Origin: Vandiemenella viatica | Lineage: Eukaryota > Arthropoda > Insecta > Orthoptera > Morabidae | NCBI GenBank assembly: GCA_031002005.1 | Contig: CM061920.1 | Location: forward strand, 45,982,610 to 46,046,609 | Direction of reading: 5' to 3' | Length of the DNA stretch: 64,000 nt | In this document: in pieces, positions 12,029-23,459 of the stretch | Layout: each line of letters starts with the position of its first letter | Numbering within the stretch: position 1 is the first letter of the stretch | Notes under the pieces: generated by a model | Database searches by the model: none | What the model was told of the DNA's origin: nothing | What the model saw: only the letters and a program-made list of their open reading frames with translations | Program-made: the position numbers and the translations under genes

Positions 12029-13020
12029 TTACCCTAAAAAAAAAGGCGGCGACTTAACACCACTTATAACAGGAATACCTCTTTCACTCACCTGGCATCC
12101 CCTGATCTCATCAGCAATAAGAAGCGAAAGCTTCCTTTTACCTCTGAAATTCAGATGTAGTCCATGGCAAGTGTAACTGTCCCTACCAATGCAGGCCAGA
12201 TCTATCAAACCAATGTGTGGATTTGCTGGCTGCCAGAGAACCCTTTCCAATGATGCATTTGTACTCCTAATGTTATGCCACATCCAGGGTTTATCATAAC
12301 GCTCAATCAAACCCACAAATCCCACATTCGTCTGATGCGTGTTCCTGGAAATGTGAGCAATGTCTTGCTCAATTGAATAATTGGGGTCCTTATCAATACT
12401 ATTTCCTGGTCCCGCTACAATTACAATACAATCCTCCTTTGAGAAATCTTTCCCTAAGTCTTTTACATTTGCTACAACACTTCCAAGATCTGCATTTGGT
12501 TTGAAAATACTGCAGACTTCATAATCTGGCCCCAAGTCAGACTGAACCATCTCACTGAATTCCCTCCCATGAATGCTTCCAAGTAGCAGTACCTTCCGAC
12601 GTTTAGATACCCCCTGAAAAGTTCTTCCTTTTACTTAACATGATCCCAGATCTTTCAGTCCTCAGTCACCATCTAGATCCTCAAATGACCAAAACACATT
12701 GGATGTCTCCAGCTGAAAACCATCAGACAGACAGCGTCTCCTACCTCTCCTGCCAGAGCTGACTTCCCTCCACTCATTGTTCTGCCTAAGCCTAAGAAGT
12801 GAGTTTTCTGCCTTCAGGGCCTTTAAATGCCTCTCTGCAGATGCCAGATCTGACTGGAGCTTCAGAATCCGCTGCTCCTAATCCTTAATTCTGCAAGTGT
12901 GACAGTTCCAGGCAATGCTGACACAGGAGTCACTGTTAGTAATATCGCAGCACCCCCAGTGTAACCAGCGCCCGCAGTCCCGGCACGTCACTCCTTCCTT
13001 TCCACACTTAGTATCCATTA
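12029..13020 (-). pseudogene. CR1-like copy 1 ORF1: PHD-like finger, coiled coil, esterase-like domain
   Basis: Starting at the minus-strand ATG at about 13020, a cysteine/histidine-rich finger comes first (C-x7-C-x2-C...H-W-x-C-C...C-H-x-C order, ending near 12880). A leucine-rich helical stretch follows (about 12700-12870). The third part is a 173-residue segment (12029-12550) holding IVIVAGPGNSID and YTCHGLHLNFRGKRKLS; the latter resembles the SGNH esterase D-x-x-H block. PHD plus esterase is an ORF1 architecture known from CR1-group elements. Stops between the parts make it a pseudogene. Confidence 0.65.
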
Positions 13021-13500
13021 TGATACTTTCAGGAAAACTTAATAACTTAGGAGAATAAAAACTTCAAAACGTTTACTTTTTAAACTACTTTAAAAAAACT
13101 TAAGAACTTAGGAGAAAAAAATCTTTAAAATGTTTACTTTTAATTAACTACTTGTGTTTCAATTGCCAAAGAAAAGTTAAAGTAGGATTCTGACAAAAAT
13201 GCTAAACAAATACTATGTAGATCACTCTAAACTTTTCCGAAATGTGAATTAAAACACTTATCAACTACAAGACTTACAACAAAAACAAACAAATGATATC
13301 AAAAGAACTTTTTAAACAATTACACTGAAAGGCAACCTAGACTTGTGATTCTGACCTAACCTCAAATGGAAACAAATACAATTTGTTTACCTTGTACTGA
13401 TTTTCTATTTAAAAAATGGTTCACTGTCACTTAATAGATTCACAATTTACTGCAAAACAAAAACTAACGCAGTCAAAACAAACTTACTATCAAATTCTGT

Positions 13501-13874
13501 ATAGGTAACAATGAAAGGAAAGAAATGCCGCGAGGCAATATTTACGTGGAAAAGAAAGGGAAAATACACCCAACACTCACCAAAGTTGAAGGGAGGAGGG
13601 CAGCAGCAACACAGCACAACACACAAACAAAGAAAAAACAATATTTCGGGTGAAAATCCCCTTTTTCAAGTTAACAGAGAGGTGGCTGGTCTTGCGCAAG
13701 ACTTGCGTTCTATGAGTGGCTGCATCCTACCCAAGTCTTGCGCAAGACCAGCCACCTCTCTGTTAACTTGAAAAAGGGGATTTTCACCCGAAATATTGTT
13801 TTTTCTTTGTTTGTGTGTTGCTGCTGCCCTCCTCCCTTCAACTTTGGTGAGTGTTGGGTGTATTTTCCCTTTCT
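13501..13874. mobile_element. Foldback element: near-perfect 150-bp-arm palindrome
   Basis: Arms 13551-13705 and 13732-13877 pair almost perfectly around a 26-base loop, with one small indel (left arm has CACAGCACAACACAC where the right lacks about 9 bases). The whole is bracketed by a 17-bp direct repeat with one mismatch (TTACTATSAAATTCTGT, 13484-13500 and 13875-13891), which looks like a target duplication. A diverged single arm, including the unpaired 5' 50 bases, recurs at 33800-33960, so this is a repeat family. Confidence 0.75.
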
Positions 13875-13891
13875 TTACTATGAAATTCTGT

Positions 13892-14520
13892 TACGCTAAA
13901 ACGAGAATATTGATACTAGACGTTAAACTCTGAACACTGAATCTACAATTTACGGAGTTAACAAGGCCTATGGAAAAAATCACTGATAATACAAATACCA
14001 AAAACTAATGTAAACGATATTACCGCTCTATAACAAAAATCTGAACTTAAGCCTAGCGTTAAAAATTGTAAACAAACACAGAAAATAAACACCGAACAGA
14101 TCACAGCACTAAAACACAATTTTTTTCTGCACTAATAAAAACACTCACAGTAGTAGAATGTATTAGAATTTAGAGTTTGAAAGTACTATTATAACAAAAA
14201 CTAACTATTAACTATATTTATTTATAATTTAAGTACACACGTTCACATGGTACTTGCGACCACAATATTCCAAAGATATAAACTTACAGTTTAAAAATTG
14301 TAGAGGGTTATTTTTTCCCTTTAGATAACGGATGATTAATTAACATTCCATACTGTTTCAAGGAATTGGGTAGTTGACTAAATTTGAAAAATAGGTTAAT
14401 ACTTCACCTTATTATCTATTTTACTCAAAAAACATCTTATTTTGTAAAGAATCGAACATTTACATTATGTATTTTGCATTTGTAAATGCGAATTTAAATT
14501 TAGCTCAAAAACGCTCTAGA
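13892..14520. other. AT-rich, no gene recognised
   Basis: May include remaining 5' leader of the CR1-like element interrupted by the palindrome. No coding signal is seen. Confidence 0.4.
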
Positions 14521-14538
14521 CTGTCATGGCGTCTTGGA

Positions 14539-14546
14539 TGACGTCA
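14539..14546 (+). promoter_or_regulatory. CRE-like palindrome upstream of the THAP exon
   Basis: TGACGTCA, the consensus cAMP-response/ATF-CREB site, lies 57 bases before the THAP start codon, inside a locally CpG-containing stretch. A related ACGTCATAGCGTC-like string recurs in inverse orientation near 16727. Function is inferred only from the match. Confidence 0.4.
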
Positions 14547-14602
14547 TAGCGTCTGAACAGTCGTGTACGTATATGGCAGGTATAGATTTTTTTTAGTTAA
14601 AC

Positions 14603-14797
14603 ATGAGTTCCTCGTTTTATAAGTACTGTGTAGTGCCGAAGTGTAGAAGCACAACAATAAAAACACCAGATAAGTTATTTATATATGTTCCAAACAATGA
14701 AAAAATACGGAGAAAGTGGTTAAAACTTGCAAGGAGGGAGGATGCTCACAGTTTACCTGCAGAAAGAAGTATCTATTTTTGTGAAGACCATTTTGAT
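14603..14797 (+). CDS. THAP zinc-finger first exon
   Basis: An ATG opens 65 codons with the THAP signature: YCVVPKCRS (C-x4-C), an RKWLK tryptophan block about 30 residues on, and FCEDHFD (C-x2-H-F). This is the C2CH DNA-binding module of THAP proteins and of P/Kolobok transposases. The coding part ends at GAT followed by GTAAGT, a good splice donor, in phase 0; reading through reaches a stop 6 codons later. The next exon was not identified with certainty. Phase 0 also fits the exon at 17085, but nothing else links them. It could be a host THAP gene or a domesticated/relic transposase exon. Confidence 0.6.
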
Positions 14798-14968
14798 GTA
14801 AGTGTTTGTCCATAATATATTACTAAATCCAAAACAAAAATGATGAATTTTGCAGAACCACTACTTTTCAAGTAATGATAATGGAATAAGGTATGAGTTG
14901 AGTTTGTTTTGGTTTTATGTGATAAAATCTTTCTTTAGTGCTATTTTTCATAGAATAAACATCATTAA

Positions 14969-16313
14969 GTGGCGCCACAATCTGGTGATAGATTCTTAAG
15001 CAGCTTGACGAAACCATTCGAAAATAAAGAATAATTGTTTTTAATTTCTCTCTTGGTTCTCGAGATATCGTAACTGAAAGATGATGATGTTAGGCTGATA
15101 TGAAGCTTACTTGGGAACCATCAGACCTGTTCCGAACGGATTTCGATCCCCCGAGTATATGTTGAAGGGTAATAACTCCATATGTCTGTATTATAATAAT
15201 TTCTTCAAAATGATTCCTAGGTAATGAGATATTAACGCGCAAAAATTTGTGAATATTGTTTAAATTTTATAATTTTAGTGTACTGTTTCGCAGTTTCAGC
15301 GTGGCCTATCGGTAGCGTGCTTGCTTAGCATTTTGCGAACCCGTGTTCAAATCCCCATACTGGAAAATATTTTTATTTCTTTTTTTATATGCAGAAATCA
15401 TTAAGCATTGATTTTATTTCATTTACGAATTTTTATTATGTGAAATAACTTTTAAAACAAAATATTACAGAATATACAGTCCCAACTTTTTTTTATATAA
15501 TCATTATTTCATTGTTTATTGTTGATTTTTTTTTTCTTTTTTATGAAACAGGTATGTTTCATGTTCTACAAAGGAAATGGAACTTTAACAGAATATCTCT
15601 TTTATGGTCGTAGCATTGTAATAAAAATTGGTTATTTTATCTATTGTAAGTAATTATATTATTGTAAATAATGTTTTAATAGTTATTTCGCATAATAAAA
15701 ATTCGTAAATGAATTTTAAATGAAATAAAATCAATGCTCAATGATTACTGCATATAAAAAAAGAAATAAAAATATTTGCTAGTATGGGGATTTGAACCCG
15801 GGTTCGCAAAATGGGAAGCAAGAGCACTACCGATACGCCACGCGGAAACTACTAAACAATATGTTAAAATTATAATATTTAAACACATATTTACAAATGT
15901 TTGCGCGTTAATTTCTCGATACGTAGGTCTCATTTTGAAGAAATAATTGTAACAGAGACATATGCAGTTGTTCCCTTCAACATATGCTCGGGGGATCGAA
16001 ATCCGTTCTGAACACGTCTGATGGTCTCCAAGTTAGAGCAGTCTGGAAACCTTTAAAATTTACCACACCTGTTTTTGAGGATATATTTTTCTAGAAAAGG
16101 TTTATATATATAAAAAAAACATATCTTAGGCGTGATGCACCTGAAAAGTTAAGACATGGTACAGAAATAATAGTACCGAACAAAGAACTATAACTCATTT
16201 TTAACGTGCTATATCTCGAAAACGAAGCAAGATATCAAAAAACATTATTCTTTATTTACGATTTGTTTCGTCGAATTCTACAAGAATTCGTTATCAGATT
16301 GCGACGTCACGGT
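14969..16313. repeat. Large imperfect inverted repeat with tRNA-like cores
   Basis: Left arm about 14969-15468 and right arm about 15665-16313, spacer about 200 bases. Matching pairs include CATCAGACC/GGTGATGG-like text beside GATTTCGATCCCCCGAG and its complement GGGGGATCGAAATC, and the AT-rich TTTATTTCATTTACGAATTTT block. Each arm contains a tRNA-like segment. On the minus strand of the right arm (about 15785-15848) an A-box TGGCGTATCGGTAG and a B-box GGTTCAAATCC flank a CTTCCCATT anticodon-like loop, suggestive of a tRNA-Gly(CCC) ancestor. The arms differ by many substitutions, so it is old. A pair of facing SINEs or a foldback transposon are both possible. Confidence 0.65.
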
Positions 16314-17084
16314 AATTATAGAACTCCCTAACAGTTGCTTATACTTCGCAAAAGTAACATCAAAACCATATCAATTAACTTATAAACGTACGTCTAAGCA
16401 ATAGATTATTGTTTACGAAACTGATTTCAGCTTATAATATATATTTGACACTTGTATATATTTAAGTGGAAGTTTTTACATTGCGGAATTCCGACGAGCA
16501 GAAGTCTATGTTTGAGGCGAAAAATCTTCCAACGGCTACGGCGTAAATTTTGGGCAAATTACAACTGGTTGTTTGCTAAAACCTTGTTCCATAATGAATT
16601 AGACTTCTCTTTCGCCAAATAATTAACAATAACTAAATTAGCAACACAGAAGTTGCTACAAATGAAAAATTTACTACGCAAGGTGTTCTATTACATGTAA
16701 ATGTCAACCACTTCTGTGGCGCAAGGGACGCTATGACGTAATGTTTTCTCATTGGCGTTCGCGGTCACGTGTCACTATGGCTGATTTTGTTGATTTTATT
16801 TTCTATAAATAATTATAATCTTTATCTTTTATATTAAATAAGGTTGTTTTTTGTTATCTCTATAGCATGATTAATCATTAAAAACTACTATACGCCCGAT
16901 TTATTCTTAGTGGAAACAAGCCAATTCTATGACAAGCTATATTGTTGAAGTTTTTGCCAATGATTGTTTGTCATGGCAAGTGGGTCATAACTCAAAATGA
17001 GTGTACCCTTTACTAATATTATTACAGGAGTACTCAATACCTCTGAAAATTAGTGTTATGTAAGATATATTGTTCTTATTACAG
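16314..17084. other. Intron or upstream region, no feature assigned
   Basis: AT-rich. Contains CACGTG near 16766 and GACGCTATGACGTAATG near 16728, which could be promoter motifs, but there is no coding support. Confidence 0.35.
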
Positions 17085-17147
17085 GGTGCTGTTGCATTGC
17101 CACCTCGTAACGCTGCCTGGAACAATAAGGATGTATTTGATCTGCCT
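17085..17147 (+). CDS. Host gene, internal exon a (21 codons)
   Basis: A polypyrimidine-rich stretch ends TTATTACAG at 17084, and the exon ends before GTAAGT at 17148. The frame reads GAVALPPRNAAWNNKDVFDL plus P and enters and leaves in phase 0, matching the next exon at 21832. Upstream coding exons are not identified in the window, so the start of the protein is unknown. Confidence 0.6.
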
Positions 17148-18946
17148 GTAAGTAACTATATTAAAATCACGTGCTTTACCTGTTTCACTAACAGTAAAAT
17201 GATATATGTTCATAATGTGCACCTTACACTTATCTACATATATGTGAAAATGTTAAACATCCTCTGAATATAATGTTCACAGTTTCAGTACGTTTGCATG
17301 TTGAAAGTTTAGTAATATCGGTAGAGAAACTTAAATTCCATCAGATAACTTTAAAATCACTCCATTTAATACTATGTGCATCATGATTTAATCCACTATA
17401 AATACATCAGAATGATTTGGTACTGTAATAAATCAAATTAGAGTGTACTATAAATGCTGGAAGATAATTGATTTACCACAACACCAAAAATGATTGGTGA
17501 GCTGTAAAGCTCTGACCTCACATTCAGGAAGGCACAGAACAAACACCTGACCTATCATAAAGATTTCAATTTGTCACTGCAGGTATGTGACATAGCCAAA
17601 TCCCTTGTTATTCCTCACATCCAATCCTGATGTACAGCTTGTTTCAGATTGAGGCCTATATATGAATCAGGGCGGTGGAGACAGGTGAGTTGATATATCG
17701 GACATTGTTACGTGGCTAGTAACGGAAAAGGTTTTCCCGGTGGTAGGATATGGTACTTAACTAGTCAGTATTATATTGTAGCTACATGTCAACTATAACA
17801 AAACAAAACAAAATATTTCTTGAAAAATAAAAATATGGAATCTTGCATTTTTAAACTTTAATTTGAATATTGATGCCAAGCACTGGTACCTGTCATTTCA
17901 TCTCTTGTGACGTCACATTTCAGTTAATGGCAGTGTAAACTATGTAGCTGTTTGTGTATTTTCTTGATAAAATAAGTTTCGCTGTTTAAAAGTGGTTTAT
18001 AATGCCACAGTAGGTACAAGCATCAATTTTTCCTTAATATTTTATCATATTCACTAAACTGTATATCTTAATTTTTTTCTGTGATAAATGTGTATCCATT
18101 AATGAATTTTCTCTTTGGAAGTTCTGTATTTGTGCTCTAATAAATGAAACATTTTTGTAACCTGTTGTAATTAGTGAGAAGTCGTCTGTATGATCTGTTT
18201 CATAATTTAAATGAATTCAAGTACATAACTTGTCTAGCAAATTAGTAACTCTTTTGAAAATTTTGTCTAATTTTCTTAACGTCACTACTGTTTAAAGTGA
18301 ACCATTTACCATTAACAATATCTGTGACTTGTGTATCTGTGACGATGAATGCTTGCTACTAGCTCATTGGCTACTTACATGCACAGCAATTAAACAATAT
18401 TTTGAAGTTGATTACAGCTTCTGCTAATATTGGTCCTATAAAACAAATTTTAGCTTATCGTAACTATTTCTAGGTATATAAGTTTCTGGAATTTATCCTC
18501 TAAACCTAAAATTTAAATGCAATGTCAAGAAAAATAAATAAAAATAAAGACAGGCTTCATTCATATACAAATGTCCTTAATTATATGAGAACTTGTCCAT
18601 ACAAAACTGCGCACCCAATCATTGAGTACATATGCTTTGAGGAATTCTGGAGTGCAGAAACCTGTGGAAAACATTCCCAGCATCGTCACATAAATTTTTT
18701 GGCAAATTGGAGCTTAAATGCTGCAAATATTACTTGTTTTATGGATTGATAACCAGAACTAAAGAATGGATTGTCTTGAAACCTTAAATATATGACATAC
18801 AGATTGTTGACTGACACTAAGCACTTGGAGCAAAACTGGTGGTATGTCCCATGCTCTGATTGTGTTTCACATCACAGTTCTATTTTTAAATTATTATCAT
18901 AATATCATTTCTATATTTTTTTTTTATTATTATTATTTTTTTTTTG
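17148..18946. other. Intron, no recognised element
   Basis: AT-rich intronic sequence. A segment near 17500-17700 has repeat-like character (GAGGCCTATATATGAATCAG) but no second copy in the window. Confidence 0.4.
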
Positions 18947-19455
18947 TCGCAAGCCATTATCTCTCTTTATACCTAACCGAAATCAATGAATGAGCTTTAG
19001 CTTATGGTCTCCACCTTGGTCACATTATATTTTAAGAAAGGATTTTTTCAGAATTCGACCCTTGAAGAGCAAAAAATGTCAATATTTCTAAAATGCTGAT
19101 TTTTGTGTTACAAGTCATTTATCTCCCTAGATACCTGTCTGAAATCGTTTAATGAAGTATCATTTTAAAGATTAAGATCTCCACTTTGGTGACATCATGT
19201 ATTAAAACATGAATTTTTTGAAATTCGACCCTTAAAGGGCAAAAGTATCAATATTTCTGCAACGTGATTTTGTGTCGCGAGGCATTTATCTCCCTTCATA
19301 TCTAACTGATATAGATAAATGAGATATCATATTGAAGAGTAAGGTCTCCGCCATGGTAACATCATATTTTAAGGAATTAATTTTTCGTAATTCAACCTTT
19401 AAAGGGCAAAAATGTCAGTATTTTCTAAATGCTTTTTTTTATGTCTCGAGCCAAT
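18947..19455 (-). repeat. 168-bp satellite, three monomers, reverse orientation
   Basis: The block ACATCATATTTTAAG and relatives recur at about 19018, 19187 and 19356, a spacing of 168-169 bases. Each is followed by AATTCGACCCTTAAAGGGC and then a TTTATCTCCCT block. It is the reverse complement of the arrays at 40862-42300 and 62820-63870. The monomers are diverged from one another. A T-rich run lies at the left edge. Confidence 0.8.
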
Positions 19456-19586
19456 CCTGGCGACTTAGAACCGGTATGAGTTCCATCTTGGTATTATGTG
19501 CCTCCTTCAGCACCTTCTGCAGGTAACTCTCCATACTATAACTTGTATTCCTGTCAATACTATTTCCCACTCCTGCCACTCTATCA

Positions 19587-20575
19587 TCCTTAGCGTATTG
19601 GGACCATTGCTATTCATTATTCTAATGAATAATTGTGTTGATTGTTTACTATCTGAAATTAGATTGTTTGCAGATGACATAATGCTGTATAAAAGAATCA
19701 AAATGATAGAAGATTGTAAACAGTTGCAGGGTGATCTGGACAGGATATCTAGTTGGGTTGGTAAACATGGGATGAATATAAATGCAAAGAAGAGTCAGTT
19801 TATTCGATACACAAATAAAAAACAAAAGGTTAATTATCAATATAAGGTGGGGAAAGAATTGATTGCTGAAGACTTGAAATGTAAATATCTTGGCATTACT
19901 TTCGATAACAAACTTAACTGGGCTGGACACATTGGACAGGTGGTAGGAAAAGGTTTCAAAGTTCTGCACTTGTTGGAGAGAGTGATGAGGGGATGTATGG
20001 GAGAAGTAAAGGAACTGGGTTACAAAACTTTGGTCAGACCATTGCTCGAATATGGTAGTGTAGTATGGGACCCTCATTTTACGTATCAAATACAGGAGTT
20101 GGAGAGGGTGCAAAAAAGGGCTGCTAGATTTGTTTCTGGAAATTATCGCAGAATGCAATCAGTGATGGATATGATAAAGGAGCTGAAATGGGATTCATTG
20201 CAAGACGGGGGGAGGTTGAGGAGGGTCATGGGAGTCTACAGGGCATATACTGGCGATGAGGCATGGAAAGATATTGCAATAGGTATGAAAAGTAGTACAT
20301 TGAAGGGAAAAGATGACCATGACCACAAGCTGGCACTCGATTTCGGGCACAAGGGTGTGGGAAGATTCTCTTTTTTAGGTAAGGGTGTCAGGGATTGGAA
20401 TGAGTTACCAACAGAAATGATGAATAATTTACCGAAAAATTTGAAACTATTTAAAGATAAAATTTGTAGAGGGCAAATGTAGTTGGGTGCTGGATAAGGG
20501 GAAGATTGGTGTGTAGGGAAATTGCCACCGGAGCCTGTGCTCCATTGATATTAAATTAAATAAAAAAATTAAAAA
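19587..20575 (+). pseudogene. 5'-truncated non-LTR element, RT C-terminal half (family C)
   Basis: From about 19587 the plus strand encodes the RT palm and thumb of a CR1/L2-like element in one open frame to a stop at 20480-20482. In order: LGPLLFIILMNN, RLFADDIMLYKRI (catalytic F-A-D-D intact), KYLGITFDNKLNWAGHI, LLEYGSVVWDPH, RVQKRAARFVSGNY and the usual C-terminal FSFLGKGVRDWNELPTEM. The first 90 bases of the open frame (19496-19586) are not homologous and mark the truncation point. A short tail rich in TAAATTAAA ends the copy. Other copies lie at 34080, 37128, 39645 and 42655. Confidence 0.85.
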
Positions 20576-21831
20576 AAGTAGAAATCCCTACAAAGTTATC
20601 CTATATCCTCTATTATCCCTAATGTTGCACTGGGTTTGAAAAAGCTTATGACCTGTGTCTAATTGATCCTGCAGAAGAGGACCTACACCTCTCCCGTGGC
20701 TATTACCTAACAGCTGGAACATTGTATTTTGTGCAGCTGTACAATATCATTCTAAAAGCCTGCCTTCCTGTCCTTTTGTGGTGGACGAATGACTTTTTTT
20801 TCTTTTCGCTTTGCCACTCCCGAAGGGAACATATAGATTGTGGGTAAGACACTTCAGTCATGTGAGCAATAGTACTTATAAATGAAACTCTCAGTAAGGA
20901 TATTCACATATGTACAATTTATTATATCAGTTATGACCAATGACATGCCTAACTCCCGTCACTCCTTCGTGGACTATAACTCCCATTGCTTGATCCCTAT
21001 TAAATGACTTCCACAATACTTATACTTCAATGGCTTTCTCCCGCCTGTTATAATGGCTGCTGAAGTCATCGATGGCTTCTCCTGCAATTTGTAGTTCGTC
21101 TCGCTACATCATTCCATAGCTCCATAGCTTCCAAAAGATGTTCCTTCTGTGACTGCCCAGAATCGACCTCTCTCTGCAGGTGCATCTCAGTTTTATCCAA
21201 CTTCCCCCTCCATAGAATCTATAGTGGGGAGTAACTCTTGCCAAAAGTGATAATTCCTTCCCTACCATTTTCCTCCCAGTGACGCCTTGTTACAGCTCAA
21301 TTCTACTGACTATTTGACCTTCTTTGATGTCAATGAGGCCTTTGTGCTTGCATTCCAGAGCCTCTAACTGTTTTGACTCTGTTGTAACTGCCCTGGATTC
21401 AGCTTTAGCTATATGCAATCAACTCTAGCTTTAGTAACTATAGCCGAAAATTCCTTGGCCGTCCACTTCACTTTCATCTCAGCATTATGGTTACCTTTGA
21501 ACATTAGAAATTCTTCACTTTTAGTACACCTTATTCTCTCTTTATGCATATATTTTCTGTTGTATCATAAAACTAGCATTTAATTTTCACATGTGTTGTA
21601 GGTCAACATTCTGTTATCCACATAAATAAAATTCTCTCGTGGACACATCATAATACAAATTAATTGTTATTTATATATTATTTGTTTTTTTCCAGTTGTG
21701 TATCATTTCCATTCTTTTCCAACATGAATACCTTATTTTATCCTTTAATTTACTGTTTTCTAAATGAGAAGATTATATTATAAATTTGTATGAATGAAAA
21801 ATCAGTTTAACTTAAACATCATACTTTTCAG
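20576..21831. other. Intron, no recognised element
   Basis: Includes pyrimidine-rich non-coding sequence. No frame, repeat copy or splice-bounded exon could be supported. Confidence 0.4.
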
Positions 21832-22052
21832 ATTTGTGTAAGTGGTGGTAGCTCAAAGCTGGATTGTAAGGTGCAGTCAGTGCTGGTGGACATTGTACCA
21901 TTTGTGAAAGCACATCTGGATGACACATGCAGCCCTTCCCTACTGGAAGCAATAAGGGAATTGGCAGTACAGCTGTCCACAGGAGGTGGGGAGGCACATG
22001 GTCATTTGGAAGCACTTCTTGATGATGCACTTCTTAAGTTCCAGGGTTGCCG
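21832..22052 (+). CDS. Host gene, internal exon b (73 codons plus 2 bases)
   Basis: Acceptor CATACTTTTCAG at 21831, donor GTGAGC at 22053. Starts in phase 0 with ICVSGGSSKLDCKVQSVLVD and continues with IVPFVKAHLDDTCSPSLLEA and a glycine-rich turn, ending ALLKFQGC plus two bases of an arginine codon. The segment is predicted largely helical. Base composition is richer in GC than its surroundings, as expected for an exon. Helix-rich wording and the following exon recall the C-terminal part of PCM1, but this is from memory and unconfirmed. Confidence 0.75.
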
Positions 22053-22416
22053 GTGAGCCACACACAATACATACTGCTCCATAATTACTTATAAAACAAA
22101 TAGAGTAAAATATTCTGTTTTTGAAATGTTATCTGCCTCATTTTTGTTGTGATGATAGTTGAGAAAGTTAAATTTGTTTCTTTAATTTAAATCTTACTAA
22201 GTAAATGTCTAATAGTGTTTAATTACTCTCCCATCCACAATTCACATATTTACATCTATTTTAATTCCTTAATCAGTTTTCACCTACATCAGTACCTCGC
22301 CTCACTATACATTACATGAGAAGCAAGATTTGTATTCAGTAGTCTGACACACAGACAATGAAAATTCATTTGAAATAGTCAATCTTGTAAGAACTGAGAT
22401 TTTGCTGGCGTATAAT

Positions 22417-22860
22417 TGCAATGAAGTCTTCACGAGTGTACTGCCGGATCGTGTTGTGAAAACATGATATTTTGATGACTAACTGCGTTATCTTCCTGAG
22501 GTGTGAAAACACCTGTACTGGTCTGCTGGCCGCAGATACCGAGACAGCTCAGATGCCAAATTTACATATATACCCAAATGCTCTGTTCACGCTCCGCGCC
22601 CAGCGGCTGGCTGCCTGTGGACATGCCTGTAGATATTCATTGCGGCACACGAGCCGTAATATAGAGCCATCTATGGCGGCAGCTGGATAGAGGTACCACA
22701 CACCCTGTGGAGTTTCACCAAGGCTGGTTTCCACACCTCACTACGACATAGCCTACTGTCTCTATTAAAGGTATTGGCCAACCGAATTTCAGTTGCTTCT
22801 TTGACTATTGAATCCCAAAAATATGAAGTTCTAGCAAATATACTAATGTTGTTAATGTCT
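22417..22860 (-). pseudogene. Penelope-like element end, minus copy (GIY-YIG C-terminus and 3' UTR)
   Basis: On the minus strand, about 22740-22860 encode ARTSYFWDSIVKEATEIRLA followed by NTFNRD. This is the conserved C-terminal part of the GIY-YIG endonuclease of Penelope-like elements. The remaining 300 bases to 22417 are the 3' untranslated part. The arm is an inverted copy of 23040-23455 with moderate divergence. Confidence 0.7.
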
Positions 22861-23455
22861 GCCCTGTTGCCAGAATTTACAGCATTCTGTGCGAGTGTGG
22901 AAAGACTTACATCGGCCAAACTATCTGATCTGTACAAAACTGGTGTGAAGAACAGAAATCCCATCTCCACCTAGGACATTACAGCAAATCAGCGATCAAC
23001 AAGCACATGTACAACCATGGCCACAGGTTAGACTTTACACAACATTAGGATATTGGCTAGAACTTCATATTTTTGGGATTCAAAAGTCAAAGAAGCATTT
23101 GAAATTCGATTGGCCGATACCTTCAATAGAGACGGGGACTATGTTTCATTGAGGCCTGGAAACCAGCCTTGGTGAAACTCACAGAGAGCATGGTACCAGC
23201 TGCCACCATAGAAGGCTCCATGGGCTGCAACAAAGGTCTACAGGCATGCCCTCTGGCAGCCAGCCACAAGGTGTGGGCCACGAACAGAGCCACTAGGTAT
23301 ATAAGGAAGTGCGGCCCCTTAACTGTATCATTATCTGTCAGTCAGCCGACCAGTACAGATGTTTTCGCACCGGGGAAGACAACGGAGTTGCTAGTCAAAA
23401 TATCATGTTTTCACAGCACAATCTGGCGGTACATCCTTGAAAACATCATTGCAAC
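22861..23455 (+). pseudogene. Penelope-like element end, plus copy (GIY-YIG endonuclease)
   Basis: The plus strand at about 22875-22920 reads IYSILCECGKTYIGQT, the GIY-YIG signature with its flanking CxC. An interrupted CEEQKSHLHLGHYSKSAINK-like block follows, then ILARTSYFWDSKVKEAFEIR and LADTFNRDGD (23045-23145). An untranslated part pairs with the minus copy. Stops and frame changes are present. GIY-YIG is the endonuclease of Penelope-like retroelements; the RT domain is absent here. Confidence 0.8.
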
Positions 23456-23459
23456 CTTA

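Larger units (their letters stand above)
7908..13483 (-). mobile_element. CR1-like non-LTR retrotransposon, copy 1
   Basis: A minus-strand element with two ORFs, all degenerate. ORF1 lies at about 12029-13020, and ORF2 (endonuclease plus RT) runs from 11969 leftward to about 8000. Its 3' tail is displaced to 2111-2290 by the hAT insertion. A TTAA-flanked transposon (9723-10928) interrupts the linker. The 5' leader has a 61-bp tandem duplication (starting 13038 and 13099, each containing ACTTAGGAGAA). Comparison with copy 2 (49951-56768) confirms every junction. Clade placement rests on the ORF1 architecture and is an inference. Confidence 0.8.

Noticed and set aside
16772..16810. ATG with 11 codons near CACGTG as a first exon of the host gene
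   Set aside because: Stops after 11 codons with no donor.
19649..20158. 169-codon minus-strand frame
   Set aside because: Antisense shadow of the RT on the plus strand.
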